Shown: piece by piece, positions 45,394-55,960 of the stretch
Numbering within the stretch: the stretch's first letter is position 1
How the letters are laid out: each line of letters opens with the position of its first letter
NCBI GenBank assembly: GCA_027924585.1
Contig: BSBM01000965.1
Span: 1,736,001-1,800,000 of the forward strand
Direction: 5' to 3'
DNA from: Larix kaempferi
Lineage: Eukaryota; Streptophyta; Pinopsida; Pinales; Pinaceae
DNA length: 64,000 nucleotides
The notes under the pieces: model-generated
The model's input: the letters and a program-made list of their open reading frames with translations, nothing else
Told to the model about the DNA's origin: nothing
Database searches by the model: none
Program-made: the position numbers and the translations under genes

Positions 45394-46414
45394 TGTTATA
45401 TAAAAATATATAACATAACATAAATTAATAGTTAATGATTAATAAGTAGAATTAGTTAACTAATTAATAAAAAAATTAAAATATGTGCCCCTTCATTTGA
45501 AAAGGCACGATAAGGCTTATAAAACCCTTGCCAATGTAATTGTAATTATCATCAATCATCTTATCAAATATATTTTTATTTGTAAAATATCTATCACAGT
45601 AGGATCTAGCTACTATAGATTACCTCGCAGTTGAAATAAATAGCTTACTATGCAAGATATATGTGCAAAAATAATTCTGGAATATAAATGATGAAAACCA
45701 ACCACAAATGATCAAAAACCAGTAATATAAATGATAAAAAACCAGAAAAAAATTGATCAAATATCATAGTTTATTAACTGTCCATTGTTCAACAATGAGT
45801 TGAGATCCTCCTTATATAACAAGGAATATTTGTTTTTCCTTTGGAGGCTCTACAAGTGGCTAGCTTAGATTGGACCTCAATCCCCCCTAGGTTGACCAAA
45901 AGGATCCCAAATCTAACCAAACAGGTACAAATTGTCGATGTGAACATTGGTTAGGCATGAGAAGACATTAATGAGGCTCACACATTTGGTGGATAGGATT
46001 GGGTGGAGTTAGGTATCCAAGGAGAGGCCAAAATAGCTGAGAAAGGATCAAAATGACTAGGTTCAATGCATGGGCGCCTATAGTCAAAGACAAATCCTTA
46101 CAACAAGGAAATATGGTGCCTTAGGTAAAGTAGTGGCGATAAATGTTGTAGGTGGCCATTAATAGGGTTCCCAACAACTAGTTTGACTATATTTTGGCCC
46201 ATACTTTGGTGGTTAAGCAATGATTTTCCCTAACTAACTTCTAATAACCTTGGGTTGTAATTATTAACCTGTTTTGGACCAAATAGTCATCAAATTAATG
46301 TATGAATAAGGTACTAAGGTGTAATAATGTTCCAAAATTATTATTATCCATTTATGGAGTCGTTGTCCTATTTGCGTTGAAATTTTACTTAGGAGATGGA
46401 TTTTCTCTGTTTCA
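45394..46414 (+). repeat. 3' LTR of element E (interrupted)
   Basis: It is collinear with the 5' LTR apart from the 757-bp insertion X plus a duplicated TTATT. It ends TGTTTCA, followed by AGTAC. Confidence 0.92.
45581..46337. mobile_element. Insertion X (757 bp), class unknown
   Basis: It is exactly absent from the 5' LTR of E and flanked by TTATT (45576-45580 and 46338-46342). It starts TGTAAAATATC and ends GTTCCAAAA. There are no terminal inverted repeats and no coding frame. It could be a solo LTR with a worn end or a short A-ended retroelement. Confidence 0.65.
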
Positions 46415-47540
46415 AGTACTGTGAAAATCATGGTGATTAAGAGAGACTCTCATTATCAATAAATTGCTTTCCTGTAAACAAATGCCAATGCTGTGAAATA
46501 GAATTAGTTAAAACCCATGAAATCAAAACCAAATTAATTTATCTAAAAAAATTATAACATAAAAAGGGATGAATACAAATAAGTGGCAGATTACCATACT
46601 TGAGGGGACCTTGCAAAGCTAGAGATCGCTGCTGGAAAAATTCAAAAGACTTAGATGCTTTTTTTTTAATCAATAACAAATAGTTTTCATTGATTTAAAA
46701 TTAAAACCTTTGATTACAAAATGAGGGCACTTATATATTTGGATACCAATACAATATCACCCACTTTTCAATGATAATTTTCCATCCACTTATAAGCATG
46801 TATTTATACATAAAAATTTACTAAAATCGAATCCCAAATTTCTGAGTTTTTCAACTATTTTCCCAATTTTAAAAAATATGGGCATTAGGTCATTTTGGGT
46901 AAGTCTACTTTAAATATTTGTCATTATATCTCAAACGGTTTTGAATTTAGGAAAACCATCCATGTATGAATCAATTTGGTGGTTTCTGACCAAAACACAT
47001 ATCACATATTTTTGAGATTTCCCCCCATCGGCTCAGAAATCGAGGCGAAATATGGCTTCCTGAAAATCTGATAAAAATATGGGTTTGAATGAAATTTTTA
47101 CCAAGCCTTGGAGCTTCGCACACATAACCTGGGTGAAATCTAATGGACATAAAACCATCTTGGAGATGTCCTTTACCAAATCCAAGTGGTGGATTTCCAT
47201 TTGTCAACCTACAACCATCTATAACAATCCCATTTACAAGTTTTATGAAAAAACTTGTAATTCTGGAAAAACTTGTAATTACTAGTTTTGCAAGTTTTAT
47301 GGAAAAACCTATAAAAAGTTGTTAGTTACCATTCTTACCAAAACCTACTCAATCAAGTAAATATCAGGAACATAGAAAGAATTTGACCTTATATACCTTA
47401 AAGAGAAAAATCATGATTTTTTTATGAGTTTTGGGGACTTGGAACGACCAAAGAATAAGATATGCTGGCAAAAAGGATTAACCTAATAACAAAAATAACC
47501 AAAACCACTACATAAAAGAAGTTATTTTGGAGGCCTAATA
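46415..47540 (-). repeat. 5' LTR of element B, piece 3
   Basis: It starts with E's right target copy AGTAC and matches 12100-13226. It ends GGCCTAATA at 47540, where the other LTR has GGCCTAACA. Confidence 0.82.
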
Positions 47541-49094
47541 GACGAACTCCCCCGCAGGTATAAGCTCTTAACTAGCATATAGGTCATATTCTCCCCCATA
47601 GTATCTCATGTATTGATCCAATTTCCCCTTTATGCCTGTAGGATCCCCCTTGTATGAGTAAGTGGCCTAGCCCAACCACCATTTCATTCTCCCTTGCTCG
47701 ACAATAGATCCTACATTACATGGGTGACCGATTTTTAGTACCCTCGGCATTTGGAGCCCATGCCATTCTGATCCCCATCAGATCGAGAGTCCATATAGTT
47801 TGACATCTAGAAATGAAGCCATATGCATTCCTTTCACACTATCACTCATTGGCCATTCCCTATAAATGGATTCCCATGATGGAGTTTCCTTTAATCCCCT
47901 TTTTTACTCCTTAAAGAATGAAAAGATCATCGAGCAAAATTTCTTCCTTTCATGCTCGTTAAAGGATTTTAAAGGGTGTCCGTTCGGTATGCCTTTTACC
48001 CCTTTTTCAGACCAAGTGGATTAATGAATAAAAGGTATACTCTAGTCCCTTTTGTCTAGAAGATGTCTCCCCTGTATATTCTTATGATTTTTCTGGAATC
48101 AGAGACTAACTTTATGAAAAAGAACACTTATGGAGTTTTCTTTGTGTTTTCAGACCCCTTAAAATTGAAAACAATGGAGAGCATTGATTGTCTTGATCTT
48201 GAAAAAAATCCATGATACAATACCATATTGAGAACACTTCTATCCCTTTGTTGAGCTCATTAAATAATGAAGAAGGCCCGAAAGGTGCTTCTCATTACCT
48301 TTGTAAATCACATATAGTCCCTTATCATGAAAACAATCCAAGTCACCTTTGTTCAATGTATTTTGTGATGAGTCACCCTTGGAGTCCCCTGATATCATGT
48401 ACCAGTCCCCCTCTTCGAGTATCCCCCATTGCAGTCATAGTTCTTGGTATCCCAATTATGTCCCTCCCCTTGATTAATGTCGCATATGCTACTAGGTCAT
48501 CCATGCCATCATACTCTAAACAAAAAGAAGTTTGAGTCACATTTCTCATCTTCCCTTGTATCTCCCAACAATGTCTCAGTCCCATGTCCAGTTCTATCAC
48601 TCCTTGGTTGTATCCCTCGTGCTCCTATCAAGGAACCATCATTGTCTTGGAAATTGCAGGTCTCCCTTGGTGGATGTCAACACATATATTCCAGAGGATA
48701 TACGCAGAGGTACCTTTACCTTTTCCTCATAGCCATCATTGATGAGACCCTTGGAATACCTGAGGGAAGCCCTTAGTTCCCCTTAGAATGGTGTTTTCTC
48801 ACGTGCTTGACATCTATTACATCATTGCACTATTTAGATTCGTATAGGGTATTAGTTCTTTCATCATTTGGTTGAAGACCCCAGATGTCCTTTTGAATCT
48901 AGCACATTGTTGAGTCTATTTGGAACCCTTCTAGCATTATGTTCCTTCTGATATCCAGGCTACATTGGAAACATGTTTGGAATCCATTCAATTACATGCT
49001 TGATTGTGTATCCAATTAAGATGCAGTCTATTGTATCTCTGAGATTCAAACTCTTAGTTGTTTGATTCCTTACAGTGGTTGGACACCTTCAGAT
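47541..49094 (+). mobile_element. Relic G: decayed 3' internal region of an F-like element
   Basis: The segment 47880-48780 aligns in order with element F 42090-43000. Shared words include AAAGAATGAAAAGATC, TTTCATGCTCGTTAAAG, TATACTCTAGTC and ATTCCAGAGGATA. There is no frame and no LTR of its own. It is bounded by element B on the left and element H on the right. It shows that the F family has been in this genome far longer than F itself. Confidence 0.7.
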
Positions 49095-50673
49095 TGTTGA
49101 ACCCCAAGTGATACTAAGAGTGGGGGATGAATCAGTATTGCATAGTTTTTATTCTTACAATTTTTTTGTATACCATGTCATCATTCATTAACACATATAC
49201 CATGTACCAAAAGCAATTTTCAATACAAAGAACATTGCACAAAGAATATGTAGAGAAATATTATATATATATAAAGAATCTTCTTATTACAAATAATGTC
49301 AGGAGACACCAATATCCAATACAAATGTGAGCACCCACTCAGTGATTTTTTTTACGCCAATCAAATAGTAATACCAATCCCTTGAAAGAACCAACTTACC
49401 GTTTTATAGGCACTAACCTGCAAGGAAACCAATCTAGGCTTATGAGAACCGACTCGTAGTCAACACGCACAAACTTGCATGGTCAGGCACCCACTTGAGC
49501 TGTTAGGAACCAACCTTTGGAAGACACTAATCTTCTTATGAGCATCAAATCATAGTTAGAAAGCACCAACTTGTGTAGTTAGGCACCCACCTGAACTTCC
49601 AGGAACCAATCTTTGAAAGAAACCAATCTTCTTATGATCACCAAATCATAGTAAGAAAGAACCAACTTGTGTGGTCAAGCACCCACCTGAGCTTCCATGC
49701 ACCAACCTGTGGAATACAAAAATATTTTTTCCTTGCCCCATCCTACCACCTAGATATATATTTGTTGTTGTATACCTCGATCACAATCCACTTTGAACTT
49801 TCTGATCTGTTTCCTCTTTTTTGCGCAAACTATTGAACATACAATCCACTATGAACTTTTTGATCTATTTTCTCTGTCCTGCATGACCACTTCTTGTATC
49901 CTTCTGTACAAATTTCAAATGATTCTTTCTTTAAATGCTCTGTATAATTCTATACGACTTGCTTGTTGTACTTCTATGCAACTATTCCTTGTACTTCTAT
50001 GCAACTAATCCTTACACTTCTACATGACTACTTCTTGTACTTTGTCTTGTCCTATACTCTTCTACGGTTCTTCAAATCATCTAGTCATTGATTCCCCCGA
50101 GCATTTCATTTGTTCCCCAAAGATTGTGATTTCATAATACTACATCTTTTTCATCCAATCTTATCTAAACACACATCAATCTTTCTCTTATTTATACCGA
50201 TCTTACTCAATTGATATGTCCACAATTTGGGAATTCTATAAGTCAATGACACCTCTTATTCCTTTCTTCTCGGTCAAGCTTACCACCCCTATTATTATTT
50301 CTCTGGCATGCACTTTTGTATATTTACTGAATTCACAGTCATTTAGCCACTTGTTCTTATCTTGTGCAGATAGAGTTCAATGACTTAGTGGGTCTCGTGC
50401 ACGAGAGTTCCATGACTTGGTGGGACTTGCACACTAGATTGCCATGACTTGGTGGGAATTTCACACATACGACCCTATTTTGTATACTTCTTCAAACTGG
50501 CTTCTATACTTCAATTCCATCACCAAATTCATCAATCTCTTTGACGTTTGGTGGGGCTTGTTGAGACTTGCGCACATATTTTCTATATACTTCTTCAAAC
50601 TGGATTTAAGACTTCAATTACAACAGTAAGTTCAACTATCTATTTGACGTCAATGACAACACCAATATCAACA
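49095..50673 (-). repeat. 3' LTR of element H, 1579 bp
   Basis: On the minus strand it runs from TGTTGATATTGG at 50673 to the end at 49095 (+ TGTTGAACCCC). It contains a ~97-bp tandem triplication (starts 49428, 49525 and 49622) with GGCACCCACCTGA and ACCAACTTG words, and shorter repeats of TTGTACTTCTATGCAACT near 49960. Confidence 0.7.
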
Positions 50674-50692
50674 AACTCCCCCTTTGTCATTG
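50674..50692 (-). promoter_or_regulatory. PPT of element H
   Basis: The minus strand reads CAATGACAAAGGGGGAGTT directly before the LTR start TGTTGATATT. This is a form common in copia elements of the Sirevirus type. Confidence 0.75.
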
Positions 50693-52227
50693 ATGTCAAT
50701 ATCAAGTAAAGTTGATCTCCATTTGAATACTAGCTCTTCATTGAAGTCTTGTGTTGCACAATATTGTTTGCATATTTACTTGCTACTTTATCCCTCTGGA
50801 TTTATGCTTCTTTTCCTATCTTTTGTTTCTCCCAACCTCCATACTACATTGAACTCATCTATTTTCCTATGCCGTCGCATTGTTTCAGACACTCCCCCTC
50901 AAATCATGTTTATTTTTCCTTAATTATATTAATATCATTGCGCTATACTAGATTCCCGTGTTGTCGCACTCTTCTCCATCTTATATGGTTTGCACTTTTC
51001 ACTGACATATCCAAGATTTGTAATGAATTGACATGATTGACAAAATATACCAATTTGCGCAAAATCTCATATGATGCAAGCTAGTGTACTTTAGTTTTTA
51101 ATAGGAAAGAGAAGACATCATCAAATCATTCATACAAAGCAATCACTTCAGTCCCCGCTTTTTGTACTTTCATATTTCCCACAAACACGTGAAATAAACC
51201 ATTTATGATTAATACTTGTCCATGATTTTTACCAAATTTAGTAGATGTGTTTGAAATCCATTGAGGTTATCCGATTGTTGTCCTTGGTGACCAATTATCC
51301 TATAAACATTTGTTCTATTGTCCAACCATTCTTCAAACTGTTATCCAATCACTAATCCTTGTACTGTCAAGATGTCTAAGCAACAACAATAGGTTGAATT
51401 TTTTGCAAGTTGTCTTTCCGCAGATTTTAAGGTGCAAAGGACAAAATTCAACAAACTCAAGAATGACTTGGAGAAATGGGCATCAAATTTCAAAGAGGCT
51501 GATGTCAAATAGTGGTAAGTGCAAGTGTAGGTGAATAGGATACATGCGGAAGAGATCTCATTTCTGAAGAGATGCATTGATCAATTGGATACACAACAAT
51601 AATGTATTATAAATATTTTGAAACATGATCGAATAATTCCAGACATTTCGGGCACGATCCTGACACAGAGCTGCATTTGTCATCATAGAGACTCGATTAG
51701 TGAATTTTGCACTAATACCCCCTTTTAAAATGTACAATATTTTAATTCATGAATCAAATTTTGTAGACCATAGATGTGGATGTATGTACTTCTGTCAATG
51801 TTTTAGCTCTACAACAGAGGTCTTTTTGACAAATTTTCGAATATATATATCTCCGATTCCTATAACGGAATTTGTTTTGAATGTAATACAAATTCTAGAT
51901 ATTAGAGGAACGCAAATGTACTTTATCAAAATTCCCTGTATACATAATTAATTTTTTGAAGGTGGTTTATAATTTGCTTCCCCACTGAATGTTTTTGAAA
52001 GATGATGTAACCTTATAGTCCAAATTAGTTATTTGCTTATAAATGAATGACTTGAACGTCCATTGTCTACATTGATGCTGATATGTAGATTCTAAATTAG
52101 TCATTAGTTACTTATGTTCTTTGTCACAATCCTTTTCTATGAAAACTCTTCTGCGACTTCTTCCATCTTGACCTTCTGAATAAATCCCTTCATTAGTAGA
52201 AGAAGAAGTTTCCTTGCGCGTACCTTC
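50693..52227. other. Element H internal DNA; no intact gene
   Basis: Fragments only. A second PPT-like minus-strand word, TTTGAGGGGGAG followed by TGTCTGAAAC, occurs at about 50893. On the + strand around 51400-51590 a broken coiled-coil-like reading (VQRTKFNKLKNDLEKWASNF) is visible. I cannot assign either. Confidence 0.4.
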
Positions 52228-52831
52228 AGTTAAAATTCAATATGCTAAGACAGAAAATAGCAGCATTACATTCCATTTCACAATAATAGCATATACAGGA
52301 TCACTGAAGAAACAATAAGCATAGCATAAACACAAGAGACACAGATTTATCCTGGGAAACCCTCATGGGGTAGAAAACCCAGTAAAGCTTCCTCAATATA
52401 GATGACCAGCAATATACAAAGATGCAAACCAAAGACATGAACTCCTCCTCCACCATAGCAGACCTCTCCTCCACAAGTGTGCTACTCTCAAGTGAGTGTG
52501 TGTATCAAATGAGGAACACACCTCCTCTATTTATACACTACTTTGACATATCTTTTACACAAGTACATGTAGGCTCGTATTTAACCATTAGGTTAAATAC
52601 CCTATTATAACTGACTGGGCTGACCCCACTAGGGTGGTCTAACAACCCTTTGACCCACATAACACATACAGGGCCGACCCCCACTAGGGAAGCCTAATAA
52701 CCCAAGTTACCACATTCTGACGGAGGAATAAACATCTCCGGATATACAATAAGATCTTTATGGAGGAATGAAACATCTCCGGAATAATAAAGTACAAATA
52801 TAATATTCTTTGAAGTTACAATATTTCAACA
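52228..52831 (-). repeat. 3' LTR of element J
   Basis: 604 bp. On the minus strand it starts TGTTGAAATATTG at 52831. Confidence 0.94.
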
Positions 52832-52844
52832 CTCCCCCTTAACG
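52832..52844 (-). promoter_or_regulatory. PPT of element J
   Basis: The minus strand reads CGTTAAGGGGGAG before the LTR. Confidence 0.85.
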
Positions 52845-53039
52845 AGAAGGATATTATAACAGTATCTGTACGAGCAAGGAGTCATCAACATCATACATGA
52901 TACATCTATAAACCATTGGAAGCTTTCTCAACATCATCAGTAACTCAAACAGTTACTAGAACATCTTCAATACTGGAACATCAACATCTTCAGTACTGAG
53001 TCTTTATCTTCTGCAGCACTCGAACAGCTACAACAACAT

Positions 53040-53250
53040 CAACATCTGGATCCTCACGATCATCAGTATCGTCATCTCACGATCATCAGCATCGTCATCA
53101 CACGATCATAAGCATTATCATCACACGATCATCAGCATCGTCAACATCGTCATCACACGATCATCAGCATCGTCATCACACGATCATCAGCATCGTCATC
53201 ACACGATCATCAGCATCGTCATCACACGATCATCAACATCGTCATCACAC
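53040..53250 (-). repeat. Element J minisatellite 1 (~24-bp unit)
   Basis: About eight copies of CACGATCATCAGCATCGTCAT. On the minus strand each has arms CGAT and ATCG around a 7-nt loop. Confidence 0.85.
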
Positions 53251-53405
53251 AAGTATCCATACCGATACAAGTAACCATATCATTAATACAAGTATCCATA
53301 CCGATACAAGTAACCACATCATCAATACAAGTATCCTACTAATACAAGTAACCACATCATCAATACGAGTATCCATACCGATACAAGTAACCACATCAAC
53401 ACACA
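53250..53405 (-). repeat. Element J minisatellite 2 (~40-bp unit)
   Basis: About four copies of ACAAGTATCCATACCGATAC plus GTAACCACATCATC. GTATC and GATAC form an inverted repeat in each full unit. Confidence 0.8.
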
Positions 53406-53429
53406 CAATCATATTACAGGATGATCAAT

Positions 53430-53790
53430 CCTGCTCTCTTTAGGACATAAGTCCATGGATGATGCAATCCTATCATGTACCTTTTGAACCGAGGTCCAAG
53501 GACGATCCAGTCCTACCATGTACCTTTTGAACCAAGGTCCAGGGACGATCCAGTCCTATCATGTACTTTTTGAACCGAAGTCCAGGGACGTTTCAGTCCT
53601 ATCATGTACCTTTTGAACCGAAGTCCAGGGACGATCCAGTCCTAACATGTACCTTTTGAACCGAAGTCCAGGGACGATCCAGTCCTAACATGTACCTTTT
53701 GAACCGAAGTCCAGGGACGATCTAGTCCTAACATGTACGTTTTGAACCGAAGTCCAGGGACGATCCAGTCCTATCAATTCTCAGAGACCT
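53430..53790 (-). repeat. Element J minisatellite 3 (~43-bp unit)
   Basis: About seven copies of CATGTACCTTTTGAACCGAA plus GTCCAGGGACGATCCAGTCC. GGAC and GTCC flank a 6-nt loop (for example 53543-53556 and 53586-53599). Confidence 0.85.
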
Positions 53791-53804
53791 CATGTCTACG
53801 ACTC

Positions 53805-54430
53805 AGTTCACAAGACCAAAGTCCAAGGATGATCCAATCCTTACCGTACATTTAGGACCGCGTCCAAGGATGACTTAATCCTCCACCGTACATTTAGGAC
53901 CACATCCAAGGATGACTTAATCCTCCACCGTACATTTAGGACCACGTCCAAGGATGACTTAATCCTCCACCGTACATTTAGGACCACGTCCAAGGATGAC
54001 TTAATCCTCCACCGTACATTTAGGACCACGTCCAAGGATGACTTAATCCTCCACCGTACATTTAGGACCACGTCCAAGGATGACTTAATCCTCCATCGTA
54101 CATTTAGGACCACGTCCAAGGATGACTTAATCCTCCACCATACATTTAGGACCACGTCCAAGGATAACTTAATCCTCCACCGTACATTTAGGACCACGTC
54201 CAAGGATGACTTAATCCTCCACCGTACATTTAGGACTACGTCCAAGGATGACTTAATCCTCCACCGTACATTTAGGACCACGTCCAAGGATGACTTAATC
54301 CTCCACCGTACATTTAGGACCACGTCCAAGGATGAATTAATCCTCCACCGTACATTTAGGACCACGTCCAAGGATGAATTAATCCTCAACCGTACATTTA
54401 GGACCTACGTCGAAGGATGACTTAATCCTC
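53805..54430 (-). repeat. Element J minisatellite 4 (42-bp unit, about 14 copies)
   Basis: The unit is CCGTACATTTAGGACCACGT plus CCAAGGATGACTTAATCCTC. AGGAT and ATCCT flank a 6-nt loop (for example 53826-53841 and 53867-53882). Because 42 is a multiple of three, the minus strand is open through the array with a 14-residue repeat (WRIKSSLDVVLNVR). I regard this as a by-product. Confidence 0.88.
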
Positions 54431-54750
54431 AACCGTCCACCAAGGACTTCATTCTCGAAGGCATACGTCTACGGCTCTTCTTTAGGACTGAAGTCCAGGG
54501 ATGATCCAATCCCCTCACATGTTCACCAAAAACTTCATTCTCGAAGACATACGTCTACAACTCTTCTTTAGGACTGAAGTCCAGGGATGATCCAATCCCC
54601 TCACATGTTCACCAAGAACTTCATTCTCGAAGACATACGTCTACGACTCTCTTGAGGATGATGCAATCCTATCATGTCCACCAAGGACTTCATTCTCGAA
54701 GACATATGTCTACGGATCTCTTTAGAACATATGTTCAAGGATGATGAAAT
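54430..54750 (-). repeat. Element J minisatellite 5 (~85-bp unit)
   Basis: About four units contain CACCAAGGACTTCATTCTCG, ACGTCTACG and a stem GGGAT/ATCCC (54498-54513) or AGGAT/ATCCT (54655-54670). Confidence 0.8.
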
Positions 54751-55148
54751 CCCCTTGTCACCTTTGACCCTGTCTAAGGACCATCCACCAACCTCTCTGT
54801 CGGCATCACTAATATAGGTATCCTCATCATCGACCTCACTGTCGATGCAGGCAATCTCATCATGAGTTATCACATCACTCCCCCTTTCGAGGAGGGTCCT
54901 TTTGAACTATATTAAGTTTGTCTTGGGAAACTTTATTTGAGGTAGATGTTTGGTTAGTACATCGGATCGGTAGAAGTTTGGTTAGTACATTGGTAACTTG
55001 TTACAAATTCAAACTTTTGGTTCCTTTCTGCACCATATCTTGGAACACTAGATTCTCTGCCATCTTGATACAACTCTGTTTGTCACATAGGATCATAGTT
55101 GGGTCTATCTTTAAGTCAAACAATCCTGAAGCCATACTGTTTCATAAC
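54750..55148. other. Element J DNA between minisatellites and RNase H
   Basis: Mostly unassigned. The part next to 55149 probably continues decayed RNase H coding sequence on the minus strand. Confidence 0.4.
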
Positions 55149-55960
55149 TTAGCAGAGCAAGAATCCATATATTCTGCTTGTGCTAAAAGCCACACTATAT
55201 TGCTTCCTTCTAAACCATGAGATCATGGCTGATCCCAGACAGTAACATCCTCTCGATGTGCTCTTCCTATCTGATACAATTTCTGCCCAATCAACATCTG
55301 TGTAGCCATCTGAAGTCATGATCTCTAAGATAACATAGATCAAAATCTATCGTATCCTTTACGTATTTCATCACATGCTTTGCAACTAACAGGTGAACAC
55401 ATCTGGTTTTCCACTAGATACTGACACAAGGTGTTCACAGCAAATCATATATCTGACCTAGTATTTGTTAGACACATCAATGACTCAATATTTTGTCTGT
55501 ATAGAGTTCTATCCACTAACTCTAATGAGTCATCTGATAACAACTTCAAGAGTGGCCATTCCAACACATCAAGTCCTTTTAATATTTTTCAGCATGCTTT
55601 CCCTGGTTGAGAAAGATTCCTTCTGAGCCTTGCCATACTTCCAGACCTAGGAAGTAATACATTAATCTGAGATCTTTCATTTTCTTTTATGCAACCATCT
55701 ATCTGTGCCATCTCCCGTTAGATGGGTCTACTGATATGAACCTCAACATCATTCGAACTCTGAGGTGAGTTCCTTCTTGTATCCATGTCATCTGTGCATA
55801 GAAGCCATATTCAATCTTGTAGCAAAGGTTGAGATCCACACCACCCATGATGATCATTAAGCTCATCAATTGATTATCGATCCTGGGTACCCATAAAGAA
55901 CCTAATTCACACTTCTTCTTTAATTACATCATTAAGAGAATGGTCTTATCTATCCACTTG
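55149..55960 (-). pseudogene. Element J copia RT/RNase H remnant
   Basis: The minus strand at 55149-55343 encodes GYTDVDWAEIVSDRKSTSRG and ISWFRRKQ, the copia RNase H region. Upstream (55350-55900), across several frame changes and stops, MYYFLGLEVWQGSEGIFLNQ and LMCLTNTRSDI are readable, matching the RT-RNase H link in element D. The catalytic YVDD block is not intact. No gag, protease or integrase is seen. Decay is stronger than in D, although the LTRs are more alike than D's. Confidence 0.85.

Larger units (their letters stand above)
30910..46414 (+). mobile_element. Element E: non-autonomous coiled-coil LTR element carrying three later insertions
   Basis: LTRs are 30910-31169 (260 bp) and 45394-46414 (259 bp plus insertion X), both starting TGTTATATAAAA and ending TGTTTCA. 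The TSD is AGTAT (30905-30909) and AGTAC (46415-46419), one base changed. Removing S (31943-33575), F (34478-44631) and X (45581-46337), each with its duplicated target, leaves about 2.95 kb. The layout is like element C: G-poor leader, AT-rich spacer, coiled-coil frame, AGGA hairpin, PPT. LTR divergence is roughly 8 %, older than C and much older than the nested F. A clear iMet PBS is not seen; GTGGATTTAGGAC follows the 5' LTR. Confidence 0.92.
11752..47540 (-). mobile_element. Element B: outer, oldest Ty3-type LTR element of the nest (relic)
   Basis: Two same-orientation copies of a ~2.6 kb LTR are present: a partial one at 11752-13226 and a three-piece one at 22329-22665, 29745-30909 and 46420-47540. 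Inside the left copy lie a PPT and hairpin; inside the right copy lies a PBS. Both place B on the minus strand. The left LTR continues beyond the window because element A interrupts it. Removing the nested element C leaves about 5.7 kb of internal DNA with no recognisable pol. The LTR copies differ at roughly one base in six or seven in the parts I compared, so B is old. The left TSD cannot be checked. Confidence 0.75.

Noticed and set aside
50880-50905. Second PPT-like site near element H
   Set aside because: GAGGGGGAG followed by TG is suggestive, but no LTR partner or target duplication was found.
53040-53250. Regular short repeats resembling a CRISPR array
   Set aside because: Units are directly adjacent without unique spacers, in a plant copia element.
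53841-54389. 182-codon minus frame with 14-residue repeats
   Set aside because: It is a 42-bp minisatellite read in one phase. Unit length divisible by three explains the open frame.
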